Source: Oscillospiraceae bacterium (lineage in GTDB: Bacteria > Bacillota > Clostridia > Oscillospirales > Oscillospiraceae). Taken from it: a stretch of 54,943 nucleotides of DNA. Location of the stretch: the NCBI GenBank assembly GCA_021203885.1, contig JAJQAH010000008.1, forward strand, positions 1-54,943. Reading direction: 5' to 3'. Positions 19,252 to 27,173 of this stretch are shown one piece after another; the first letter of the stretch is position 1; every line of letters starts with the position of its first letter. The notes beneath the pieces are model-generated. The model was not told the origin of the DNA. It searched no databases and worked only from the letters and a program-made list of their open reading frames with translations. A program made the translations under genes and the position numbers.

Positions 19252-20016
19252 ATGGCAATCAGAAAAATACTGACCGGGGACGAGCCGGCGCTTCATAAGG
19301 TCTGCCACCCGGTGACAAAGTTTGATGAGAAACTGGCGATCCTGCTGGATGACATGCGGGAGACCCTTGCCGAAGCAAACGGACTGGGCCTGGCAGCGCC
19401 GCAGGTGGGCATCCTCCGGCGCGCCGTCCTTGTGGTGGATATGCCGGAGACCCCGGAGAACGGCGGAGATACGCCCGAACAGGACGCCGCTCCGGAGGAG
19501 AAATCCGATCCGGAAGAGAAAGCCGGACCTGCTGCTGAGGCGGAAGGGACAGAGAAGGCCGGTACGGAACCGGAAGGGGAAGAAGGTCCGGAAAAGGAAA
19601 ATCCGCAGGACGAAGAAAATAATCAGGAGCCGGAGGCCGAAGTACTCGAGCTGATCAATCCCGAGATCTTTTATACGGAGGGGGAGTCGGAGGAACTGGA
19701 GGGCTGCCTCTCGATCCCGGGGAAATGGGGCTATGTGAAACGGCCCACCCTCGTCCGGGCCCGTGCACAGGACCGGAACGGGGACGAGTTCGAGATCGAG
19801 GCGACCGGTTATACCGCCCGCTGTGTCGTTCATGAGTGCGAGCACCTGGACGGGCATCTTTTTTCCGAGCTGTGCGACAGACTGTATACGGCTGACGATC
19901 TGCAGGAACTGGCGGAACAGGCGAAAAAAGAGGAAGAACAGGAAGGATCAGACAGCTCGGAGGATCAGGAAGCGGCCGGCATGGAGGAACACCGGGAAGA
20001 GGGAGCAGAGCAGTAG
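19252..20016 (+). CDS. def: Peptide deformylase with an acidic internal insertion
   Basis: Metal-dependent enzyme that removes the formyl group from nascent proteins. The three family motifs are present: GLGLAAPQVG (44-53), EGCLSIPG (150-157) and HECEHLDG (194-201). About 65 Pro/Glu/Gly-rich residues (about 65-130) are inserted between motifs 1 and 2, where normal enzymes have a short beta hairpin, and a further acidic tail follows residue 215. The total of 254 residues compares with about 150-190 in the family. Motif 3 has Glu where Asp is usual. The neighbour one base downstream is fmt, the enzyme that adds the formyl group. Confidence 0.93.
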   Translation: MAIRKILTGDEPALHKVCHPVTKFDEKLAILLDDMRETLAEANGLGLAAPQVGILRRAVLVVDMPETPENGGDTPEQDAAPEEKSDPEEKAGPAAEAEGTEKAGTEPEGEEGPEKENPQDEENNQEPEAEVLELINPEIFYTEGESEELEGCLSIPGKWGYVKRPTLVRARAQDRNGDEFEIEATGYTARCVVHECEHLDGHLFSELCDRLYTADDLQELAEQAKKEEEQEGSDSSEDQEAAGMEEHREEGAEQ

Positions 20017-20017
20017 G

Positions 20018-20950
20018 ATGCGGATCCTTTTTATGGGGACGCCGGATTTTGCCGTTCCCAGTCTCTCCGCGCTGGTCCGGGCGGGACATACGGTCTGCGG
20101 CGCATTTACGCAGCCGGACCGCAAAAAGAACAGAGGCATGAAGCTTGTGCCGTCCCCGGTGAAGGAATTCTGCGAGGCCGAACAGATCCCTGTCTTTCAG
20201 CCGGAGGGTTTCAGGGATCCGGAAGCCGTGGAGCAGATCCGGCAGCTGTCGCCGGACCTGATCGTGGTGGCCGCCTACGGGAAGATCCTGCCGGAAACGG
20301 TGCTCTCCATTCCAAAGCTGGGATGCGTCAACGTCCACTCCTCGCTGCTTCCCGCGTACCGGGGGGCAGCGCCCGTTAACTGGGCCATTATCAACGGGGA
20401 GAGCAGGACGGGCGTGACGATCATGTATATGTCGGCCGAGCTGGACGCCGGGGATATCATCGATCAGAAGGCCGTGGACATAGGGCCCGATGAGACGGCC
20501 GGTGAACTGACGGACCGGCTGGCGGTGCTGGGCGCTTCTCTGCTGACAGGCGCCGTTTCGGATATCGGGAACGGCACCGCTACGCGGACGCCTCAGGATC
20601 CGGGAAAGGCCACCTACGCGCCCATGCTGACCCGGGAGCTGTCCCCGGTGGACTGGTCCATGACGGCGGAGCAGATCCACAACAGGGTCAGGGGGCTTCT
20701 GCCCTGGCCCGCGGCCACGGCGATCCTCGGCGGAACGCGCTGCAAGCTGCTCCGGACGAGGATCTGCCCGGAAAAGACGGACTGCCGGGCCGGGACCGTC
20801 CTCGCCGCGGACAGGAGCGGGCTGCGCATTGCTGCCGGTGATGATACGTCTATTGAACTTCTGACAGTGCAGCCGGACGGGAAAAAACCGATGGAAGCTG
20901 AAGCTTTTCTGGCCGGCCATCCGATCGAAAAGGGGAGTATTCTGAGCTGA
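20018..20950 (+). CDS. fmt: Methionyl-tRNA formyltransferase
   Basis: Formylates initiator Met-tRNA using 10-formyl-tetrahydrofolate. The 310 residues begin MRILFMGTPDFAVPSL, and the catalytic triad N105/H107/D143 falls in VNVHSSLLPAYRG and ELDAGDII. The C-terminal OB-like tRNA-binding domain is present (about 205-310). The start is the ATG two bases after the def stop; an upstream reading in the same frame exists only inside def. Its TGA overlaps the ATG of rsmB. Confidence 0.96.
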   Translation: MRILFMGTPDFAVPSLSALVRAGHTVCGAFTQPDRKKNRGMKLVPSPVKEFCEAEQIPVFQPEGFRDPEAVEQIRQLSPDLIVVAAYGKILPETVLSIPKLGCVNVHSSLLPAYRGAAPVNWAIINGESRTGVTIMYMSAELDAGDIIDQKAVDIGPDETAGELTDRLAVLGASLLTGAVSDIGNGTATRTPQDPGKATYAPMLTRELSPVDWSMTAEQIHNRVRGLLPWPAATAILGGTRCKLLRTRICPEKTDCRAGTVLAADRSGLRIAAGDDTSIELLTVQPDGKKPMEAEAFLAGHPIEKGSILS

Positions 20951-22248
20951 TGAATGGGAGAGAGGCCGCACTGAAGGTGCTCTTGGAATGTGAAGAACAG
21001 GATGCCTGGGCCGATGTGGCTCTGGACCGGGTGATCCGTGAAAATGCTATGGACCGCCGGGAGGCGGCGCTGGCCACGCAGCTGACCTATTCCGTACTGC
21101 AGAACCGGACCTTTCTGGACTGGTATATCGATACACTGGCCAGAGGGGAACTGGACAGCGACGTGCGGAATATCCTGCGCCTCGGAGCGTGTCAGATGCT
21201 CCTGCTGGACAGGATTCCCGTCAGTGCTGCGGTCAACGAGTCGGTCAACCTGGCGAAACAGACCTGTAAAAACCCGGGCGCTTCCGGCCTGGTGAACGGC
21301 ATCCTGCGCAATCTGGACCGGCAGAAGGACAGTCTGGAGCCGCCGGAGGATCCGGAGATCCGTTACAGCCACCCGAAATGGCTGGTGGACGAGCTGAGAG
21401 AGCTCCGGGGCGATGATGATCTGGAGTCCCTGCTGGCCTGCCATAACTCGCAGGCGCCGACGGTGGCACAGATCAATCTGTGCTGTGCCTCCACGCGCCA
21501 GGTCCGGCAGGAACTGGAAGATGAGGGGGTCACGGTCCGGCCGCACCCCTGGCTTCCGGACTGTTTGATCCTGGAAAAAACGGGTCCCGTGGATCAGCTG
21601 TCTTCTTTTCAGAAAGGGCATTTTTACATTCAGGATACCGCGGCGCGGCTGGCCGTTGCTGCGGCCACGCCCAGGCCGAATATGCGGGTTCTGGATGTGT
21701 GCGCCGCCCCCGGCGGGAAATCCTTCGCGGCCGCCGTTGCCATGGAGGATCTGGGAGAGATCATCGCCTGCGATCTGTATCCGCAGAGAGCCGAAATGAT
21801 CCGGTCCGGCACCTCCCGCTTAGGGCTGAATTCCATCCGCTCCTGCGTGCAGGACTGCCTGACGCATGTTCAGGATTGGGAAGGTGCGTTCGATCTGGTG
21901 CTGGTGGACGTTCCCTGCTCGGGGCTAGGCGTCATCCGCAAGAAACCGGATATCCGGTATAAGGATCCGGAGAAAATGGAGGAGCTTCCAGAATTACAGG
22001 AAAACCTGCTGCGCGCAGCCGCGGAATATGTCAGGCCCGGAGGCACGCTGCTGTATTCCACCTGCACCATGCGGAAGAAAGAAAACGAGGACGTGGTGGA
22101 AAACGTGCTCCGGGAGTTTACGAATTTCGCGCTGGAGCCCTTCTTTTTACCGGGGCCGGTCGGCCAGACCCACGGCAGTGTGACGCTGTGGCCGGACATA
22201 CACGGCACGGACGGGTTTTTCATCGCCAGGCTCAGGCGTTCGTTGTGA
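20950..22248 (+). CDS. rsmB: 16S rRNA cytosine-967 C5-methyltransferase RsmB
   Basis: S-adenosylmethionine-dependent methyltransferase of 432 residues. The N-terminal NusB-like RNA-binding domain is at about 1-130. The catalytic domain carries the SAM loop CAAPGGKS, motif IV DVPCSGLG and motif VI YSTCT; the two cysteines act in substrate release and attack. The start ATG overlaps the fmt stop, and its own stop overlaps the rlmN GTG (GTGA). The def-fmt-rsmB-rlmN block is a conserved translation-quality cluster. Confidence 0.95.
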   Translation: MNGREAALKVLLECEEQDAWADVALDRVIRENAMDRREAALATQLTYSVLQNRTFLDWYIDTLARGELDSDVRNILRLGACQMLLLDRIPVSAAVNESVNLAKQTCKNPGASGLVNGILRNLDRQKDSLEPPEDPEIRYSHPKWLVDELRELRGDDDLESLLACHNSQAPTVAQINLCCASTRQVRQELEDEGVTVRPHPWLPDCLILEKTGPVDQLSSFQKGHFYIQDTAARLAVAAATPRPNMRVLDVCAAPGGKSFAAAVAMEDLGEIIACDLYPQRAEMIRSGTSRLGLNSIRSCVQDCLTHVQDWEGAFDLVLVDVPCSGLGVIRKKPDIRYKDPEKMEELPELQENLLRAAAEYVRPGGTLLYSTCTMRKKENEDVVENVLREFTNFALEPFFLPGPVGQTHGSVTLWPDIHGTDGFFIARLRRSL

Positions 22249-23270
22249 TCGACATCAAATCCATGGGCATGGAGGAGATCTCCGCTCTGATGGAGGAGTG
22301 GGGGGAACCGTCTTTCCGGGGCGGCCAGATCTTTTCCTGGCTGCAACGGGGCGTCGTCGATTTTGAGCAGATGAGCAATCTGCCGAAGCCGCTGAGAAGT
22401 CGGCTGAGCCGGGAGTGCAGACTGACGGGACCCGAGGCGGTCCGCCGTCAGGAATCCCGGCTGGACGGGACGATCAAATACCTGTGGCGGCTGCAGGACG
22501 GTGAATGTGTGGAGTCCGTTCTGATGCGGTACCGGTACGGGAATACGGTCTGCATCTCCAGCCAGGCCGGCTGCCGCATGGGATGCGCGTTCTGTGCCTC
22601 CACGCTGGGCGGACGCGTCAGGAACCTGACATCCGGAGAGATGCTGGATCAGGTGCTTTTTACCGGGATGGACAGCGGCCTGCATATTTCAAATGTCGTT
22701 TTAATGGGCATCGGGGAGCCTCTGGACAATCTGGACGCGGTGCTCGGATTCCTCCGGCTTGTCAATTCCCCGGAGGGATTGAATATCGGAATGCGGCATA
22801 TATCCCTTTCCACCTGCGGATTGGTGGCAGGAATTGACAAGTTGGGTACTTATGGTTTACAATTAACGCTAAGCGTATCTTTACATGCGCCGGACGATGA
22901 GACCCGGAACAGGCTTATGCCTGTCAACAGAAAAACGGGTGTCCAGGCCCTGATGGCCGCCTGCCGCAGGTATTATGACGCGACCGGGCGGCGGATCTCT
23001 TTTGAGTACGCCATGATTGACGGCGTCAACGACTCGGACCGGCAGGCGGATCTGCTGTCCGGGCTGCTTCATGAGACACCGGGCCATGTGAATCTGATCC
23101 CGCTGAACCGTGTGAAGGAAAGTCCCTTCAGGCCCAGCCGGCGGACCGATGTCTTCCGAAAACGCCTGGAGGATCAGGGGATTACGGTCACGGTACGCAG
23201 ACGTCTCGGCAGCGATATAGATGCTTCCTGCGGGCAGCTGCGACGCAGAGAGATGCGGGAAGAGGTATGA
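22245..23270 (+). CDS. rlmN: Radical SAM rRNA/tRNA adenine-C2 methyltransferase RlmN
   Basis: Methylates adenine 2503 of 23S rRNA and adenine 37 of some tRNAs. The 341 residues contain the radical SAM cluster CxxxCxxC (C110, C114, C117) and the two mechanism cysteines expected for the family, C103 and C329 in DASCGQL. I selected the GTG at 22245, which overlaps the rsmB stop; an ATG six codons later is possible. There is no strong ribosome site, consistent with translational coupling. Confidence 0.94.
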   Translation: MIDIKSMGMEEISALMEEWGEPSFRGGQIFSWLQRGVVDFEQMSNLPKPLRSRLSRECRLTGPEAVRRQESRLDGTIKYLWRLQDGECVESVLMRYRYGNTVCISSQAGCRMGCAFCASTLGGRVRNLTSGEMLDQVLFTGMDSGLHISNVVLMGIGEPLDNLDAVLGFLRLVNSPEGLNIGMRHISLSTCGLVAGIDKLGTYGLQLTLSVSLHAPDDETRNRLMPVNRKTGVQALMAACRRYYDATGRRISFEYAMIDGVNDSDRQADLLSGLLHETPGHVNLIPLNRVKESPFRPSRRTDVFRKRLEDQGITVTVRRRLGSDIDASCGQLRRREMREEV

Positions 23271-23307
23271 TATTGGGAAGATCGAAAGGCGGCGAAGCAG
23301 TGCATAT

Positions 23308-24066
23308 ATGTCTGGAGAACTGGATCACTGCACTGCAGTTTGTATGAATGCTTGGGGAGTTTCAAATGCGGGCCTGGTCCGCAAAGAAAATCAGGATTCG
23401 TTCTGTATTCAGCAGATCACTCCGGAATGTCTGCTGCTCACCATCTGCGACGGCATGGGAGGAGCCCGGGCCGGCGGCGTTGCCAGTGAGATCGCTGCCG
23501 AGGAAATCTGCGCGGCGGTCACGGAGCTGACAAAACGTGTCGACAATCCGGCGCAGATCCTGGTGGATGCCGTCTCCAGAGCCAACGAAGTGGTCTACGA
23601 CCGCGCCTGCAGCGATCCGGAGTGTGAAGGCATGGGAACGACGATGGTGATTTGCCTCGTATACGACCGGAACTGCCTTATTGCCAATGTGGGGGACAGC
23701 CGGGCTTATCGGATATCCCCGGACGGGATCCGCCTCGTGACGCAGGATCATTCGCTGGTCGAGGACCTGGTGCGCCGGGGCGAGATCACCGAGGAGCAGG
23801 CGCGGAATCATCCGCATAAGAATCTGATCACCCGTGCACTGGGTGCCACGGAGGCTGTGACTGCGGACTTTTTTGTCGAACCCTGTACGGAGGGGGACTA
23901 TCTGCTGCTTTGTTCGGACGGCCTGACAAAGGTCTTGACGGATCAGGAGATATATAATGAAGTGATCAGCGGCGGTGAGCCGGATGAATGCTGTCAGCGG
24001 CTTCTGGATACTGTCCTGTCGCGCGGAGCGCCTGATAATGTCAGCGTCGTTCTGCTTCAAATGTAA
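23308..24066 (+). CDS. prpC: PP2C-type protein phosphatase PrpC/Stp
   Basis: Metal-dependent Ser/Thr phosphatase that reverses PrkC phosphorylation. The PP2C motifs are present: ENQDSF near the N-terminus, CDGMGG, GTTMV, NVGDSRAYR, and a closing PDNVSVV. The start is uncertain: the ATG at 23308 gives 252 residues, while the ATG at 23344 (MNAWGVSNAGLVRKEN) fits the family start better, and neither has a good ribosome site. It lies 18 bp before prkC in the standard phosphatase-kinase pair. Confidence 0.92.
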   Translation: MSGELDHCTAVCMNAWGVSNAGLVRKENQDSFCIQQITPECLLLTICDGMGGARAGGVASEIAAEEICAAVTELTKRVDNPAQILVDAVSRANEVVYDRACSDPECEGMGTTMVICLVYDRNCLIANVGDSRAYRISPDGIRLVTQDHSLVEDLVRRGEITEEQARNHPHKNLITRALGATEAVTADFFVEPCTEGDYLLLCSDGLTKVLTDQEIYNEVISGGEPDECCQRLLDTVLSRGAPDNVSVVLLQM

Positions 24067-24084
24067 GGAAAAGGAGAATATGCC

Positions 24085-26217
24085 ATGGAAGATCAACTGA
24101 TCGGTAAATTCCTCGACGGCCGATACGAGATATTGGAACGCATCGGGACCGGAGGTATGGCTGTGGTTTATAAAGCCCGATGCCACAAACTGAACCGGCT
24201 GGTCGCGATTAAGATACTGAAGCCTGAGCTGGCGAACGATGAGGAGTTCCGCCGCCGTTTTCATGACGAGTCTCAGGCAGTCGCCATGCTGTCCAATCCG
24301 AATATCGTCTCTGTGTATGATGTGGCCGAGTCTGACGGCCTGAACTATATCGTCATGGAGCTGATCGACGGGATCACGCTGAAGCAGTATGAGCAGAGAA
24401 AGGGCGGACCGCTGAACTGGCGCGAGGCCGTACACTTTACGACACAGATCCTCAAAGCCCTTTCCCATGCCCACAGTCATGGGATCATTCACAGGGATAT
24501 CAAGCCGCAGAATGTCATGGTGCTGCGGGACGGGAGCGTCAAGGTGACCGATTTCGGCATTGCCCGGCTGGCGGCCTCCAATCAGAAGACCATGACGCAG
24601 GAGACGCTCGGATCCGTTCATTATATCTCGCCGGAGCAGGCCAAAGGAAGTTTCATCGACTGCCGCACCGATATTTATTCCACGGGCGTGGTCCTGTATG
24701 AGATGATTACCGGACGGCTTCCTTTTGAAGGGGATACGCCTGTCTCTGTCGCGATCCAGCATATCAATTCCATCCCGCTCTCTCCGAGAGATATCAATCC
24801 GGATATTCCGGAGGGACTGGAAGAGATCACCATGAAAGCCATGGCGTCAAATCTGGACAAGCGGTACGCCAGTGCCGACGAGATGCTGGATGATCTGGAA
24901 GAGTTCAGAAAGAATCCTGAAATCGCCTTTGCCTATGCGCAGGAAGATCTTTTCAAGAACGATGATGAAGTCGACGAGCCGACGATCATCCGTGAAATGG
25001 AAGCTGCCGGCGTGGATGACGATGCTCTGGGGGGTCCGGAAGAGGAGAATACGGATCTGGAAGATGAAGAGGAATCCGAGGGGAAACCCAAGAGAAGCGT
25101 CGTCGCCATCGTGGTCGGGGTCGCGGCTGTGGTCCTTTTCCTTGGAGCGCTTGCGTATATCCTGATCTCCGGCGTTTTCGGGAGCGGAGGGATCCTTTCC
25201 GGAAACGGGGAGGAAGTCATCGTTCCGAACTTTGTGGGTCTGACTCTGGATGAGGCCAATGAGGCGCTGGCCTCCGGAGAAATCGAAAACGCGAAATACT
25301 TTGTCATAGAAAAGGGAGAAGATGTTCCAAGCGACAAGCCGGTGGGGCAGATCGTCTCGCAGGATCCCGAATTTAACGAGAAGAAAAAGGTGGCATCGGG
25401 GGATACCCTGACGATTACCGTGGATATTTCCGCCGGTCCCGATACGCTGATCATGCCGGACGTGGTGGGTCAGGACTACAGACTGGCCCAGACCACGCTG
25501 GAAGATACATACGGTGTAGTGGTGGATATCAGTTTTGTTTATAATGATACGGTGGATTCCTATGTCGTGATCAGCACGGAACCGGCAGCGGGCACGAACC
25601 TGACAAAGGGGCAGACCGTGACGATTACGGCCAGCAGGGGCGCCTCCTCGCAGGCGATCACCGTGCCCAACTTCCTGAATATGAATATTGATGAGGCGCA
25701 GGCGCAGGCGGAGGAAATGGGCCTGTTTGTCCAGGACATCCAGGAAATGCAGGATTCCCGGGCGAAGGGCACCGTGATCTATCAGAGCCTCAGCGCCGGC
25801 ACACTGGCTCAGGAAGGGGATACCATCGTATTCTATGTCAGCAACGGCTCGGCCGCTGCTGAGACCTCAACGGAACCGTCTGCGTCCGAAGAGCCGTCTA
25901 CTGAGCCTTCAACGGAGCCTTCGACAGAACCTTCCGCGGAGCCGTCTCCGTCTCCGTCTGAAGAACCTTCCGCGTCCACTGAACCGGATACCGGAGGCGT
26001 CACCGTCAATAAGATCATCGATGTGGACCTGGGCGATTATTCCGATCTGGACAAGGTCACCGTCACGATCACCGTGGACGGTGTGACTCAGATCAACAGC
26101 GATGTGGAAACCAGTGTTGGTGTATACGAGGCAAAAATCTCCGGTAAGGGCACTCAAAACGTTACGGTTTCCATTGACGGCACCGTAGTCGAATCTTTTG
26201 ATTATGACTTTTCCTGA
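24085..26217 (+). CDS. prkC: PASTA-domain Ser/Thr protein kinase PrkC
   Basis: Membrane receptor kinase that senses cell-wall fragments. The 710 residues comprise a kinase domain (about 14-275: glycine loop GTGGMAVVYKA, HRDIKPQN, DFGIAR), an acidic juxtamembrane segment, one helix (about 338-360), three PASTA repeats starting near 375, 453 and 524, a linker of repeating TEPS units (about 590-635), and a C-terminal domain of about 70 residues I cannot assign. The Pro/Ser/Thr/Glu linker could span the cell wall. The ATG has AAGGAG upstream. Confidence 0.95.
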   Translation: MEDQLIGKFLDGRYEILERIGTGGMAVVYKARCHKLNRLVAIKILKPELANDEEFRRRFHDESQAVAMLSNPNIVSVYDVAESDGLNYIVMELIDGITLKQYEQRKGGPLNWREAVHFTTQILKALSHAHSHGIIHRDIKPQNVMVLRDGSVKVTDFGIARLAASNQKTMTQETLGSVHYISPEQAKGSFIDCRTDIYSTGVVLYEMITGRLPFEGDTPVSVAIQHINSIPLSPRDINPDIPEGLEEITMKAMASNLDKRYASADEMLDDLEEFRKNPEIAFAYAQEDLFKNDDEVDEPTIIREMEAAGVDDDALGGPEEENTDLEDEEESEGKPKRSVVAIVVGVAAVVLFLGALAYILISGVFGSGGILSGNGEEVIVPNFVGLTLDEANEALASGEIENAKYFVIEKGEDVPSDKPVGQIVSQDPEFNEKKKVASGDTLTITVDISAGPDTLIMPDVVGQDYRLAQTTLEDTYGVVVDISFVYNDTVDSYVVISTEPAAGTNLTKGQTVTITASRGASSQAITVPNFLNMNIDEAQAQAEEMGLFVQDIQEMQDSRAKGTVIYQSLSAGTLAQEGDTIVFYVSNGSAAAETSTEPSASEEPSTEPSTEPSTEPSAEPSPSPSEEPSASTEPDTGGVTVNKIIDVDLGDYSDLDKVTVTITVDGVTQINSDVETSVGVYEAKISGKGTQNVTVSIDGTVVESFDYDFS

Positions 26218-26223
26218 GGGAAT

Positions 26224-27105
26224 ATGAATACCGGCCGGATCGTAAAAGCACTTTCCGGGTTTTACTATGTGGACTGCGGAGACTCTGAACCGCTGACCTG
26301 CCGCGGACGCGGAAAACTGAGGCATCAGCAGATGGCGCCTTTGGTCGGGGACGAGGTCAGAGTGGAACAGGCGGATTCCGGCGAGGGCGTCATCGACGAG
26401 GTCCTGCCCAGAAGAAATGCGTTCCGCCGGCCTGCGGTGGCCAATGTGGATCAGCTGGTCATGATCGTCTGCGATACGATCCCGGTTACCGACCCGTTCC
26501 TGATCGACCGCCTGACTTCCATGGCCGCACGGCAGGACTGTCAGTGCGTGATCTGCATCAATAAATGCGATCTTGTGCGCTCGGACAGGCTGTATTCCAT
26601 CTATACCGAAGCCGGATATCCCACTCTTCATGTCAGCGCGGTGACGGGTGAGGGGATCGATCAGCTGACGGAGCTTTTAAAAGATCAGGTCTCCGTTTTC
26701 ACGGGAAATTCCGGTGCCGGGAAATCCAGTATCCTGAACAAGATGGAGCCCGATTTTTCCATTCCGGTGGCGGAAGTCAGCCAGAAGCTGGGCCGCGGCC
26801 GGCACACGACACGTCATGTGGAACTGTTCCGCCTTCGTACCGGCGGCTTTGTCGCCGATACGCCCGGGTTTTCGTCATTCGAAAATGAGACGCCCTGTCC
26901 CAGGGAGGAGCTGGCAGCGACCTTTCCGGAATTCAGGCCCTTTCTGGACAAGTGCCGGTTTGCCGGCTGTACGCACCGGAAAGAAAAAGGCTGCGCCGTC
27001 TTGGCGGCCGTGGACAGAGGAGAGATACCGGCCAGCCGGCACAAAAGCTACGTGCGGCTGTACCAGGAAGCCGAGGAATACAAACCCTGGGAACATAAAA
27101 AATGA
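26224..27105 (+). CDS. rsgA: Ribosome small-subunit-dependent GTPase RsgA
   Basis: Circularly permuted GTPase that checks 30S subunit maturation; in Firmicutes it is a PrkC substrate. The 293 residues show an OB domain (1-70), then the permuted motifs NKCD (113-116), GNSGAGKSS (161-169) and DTPGF (212-216), and a zinc knuckle C244, C249, H251, C257. It is the last gene of the long operon and is followed after 9 bp by a terminator. The rpe and thiN genes often found next in Firmicutes are absent here. Confidence 0.95.
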   Translation: MNTGRIVKALSGFYYVDCGDSEPLTCRGRGKLRHQQMAPLVGDEVRVEQADSGEGVIDEVLPRRNAFRRPAVANVDQLVMIVCDTIPVTDPFLIDRLTSMAARQDCQCVICINKCDLVRSDRLYSIYTEAGYPTLHVSAVTGEGIDQLTELLKDQVSVFTGNSGAGKSSILNKMEPDFSIPVAEVSQKLGRGRHTTRHVELFRLRTGGFVADTPGFSSFENETPCPREELAATFPEFRPFLDKCRFAGCTHRKEKGCAVLAAVDRGEIPASRHKSYVRLYQEAEEYKPWEHKK

Positions 27106-27109
27106 ACCG

Positions 27110-27152
27110 AAAAAAGCGCCTGCCCGGTTTAAATCGGACAGGCGCTAATTTT
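27110..27152. terminator. Bidirectional terminator between rsgA and the aconitase-like gene
   Basis: AGCGCCTG (27115-27122) pairs with CAGGCGCT (27139-27146), extended after one mismatch by CCG/CGG. Six A precede the stem and T-runs follow it, so it ends the long plus-strand operon and the convergent minus-strand gene. Confidence 0.88.
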
Positions 27153-27173
27153 AGAATTTTTCTAACAGGCGGA

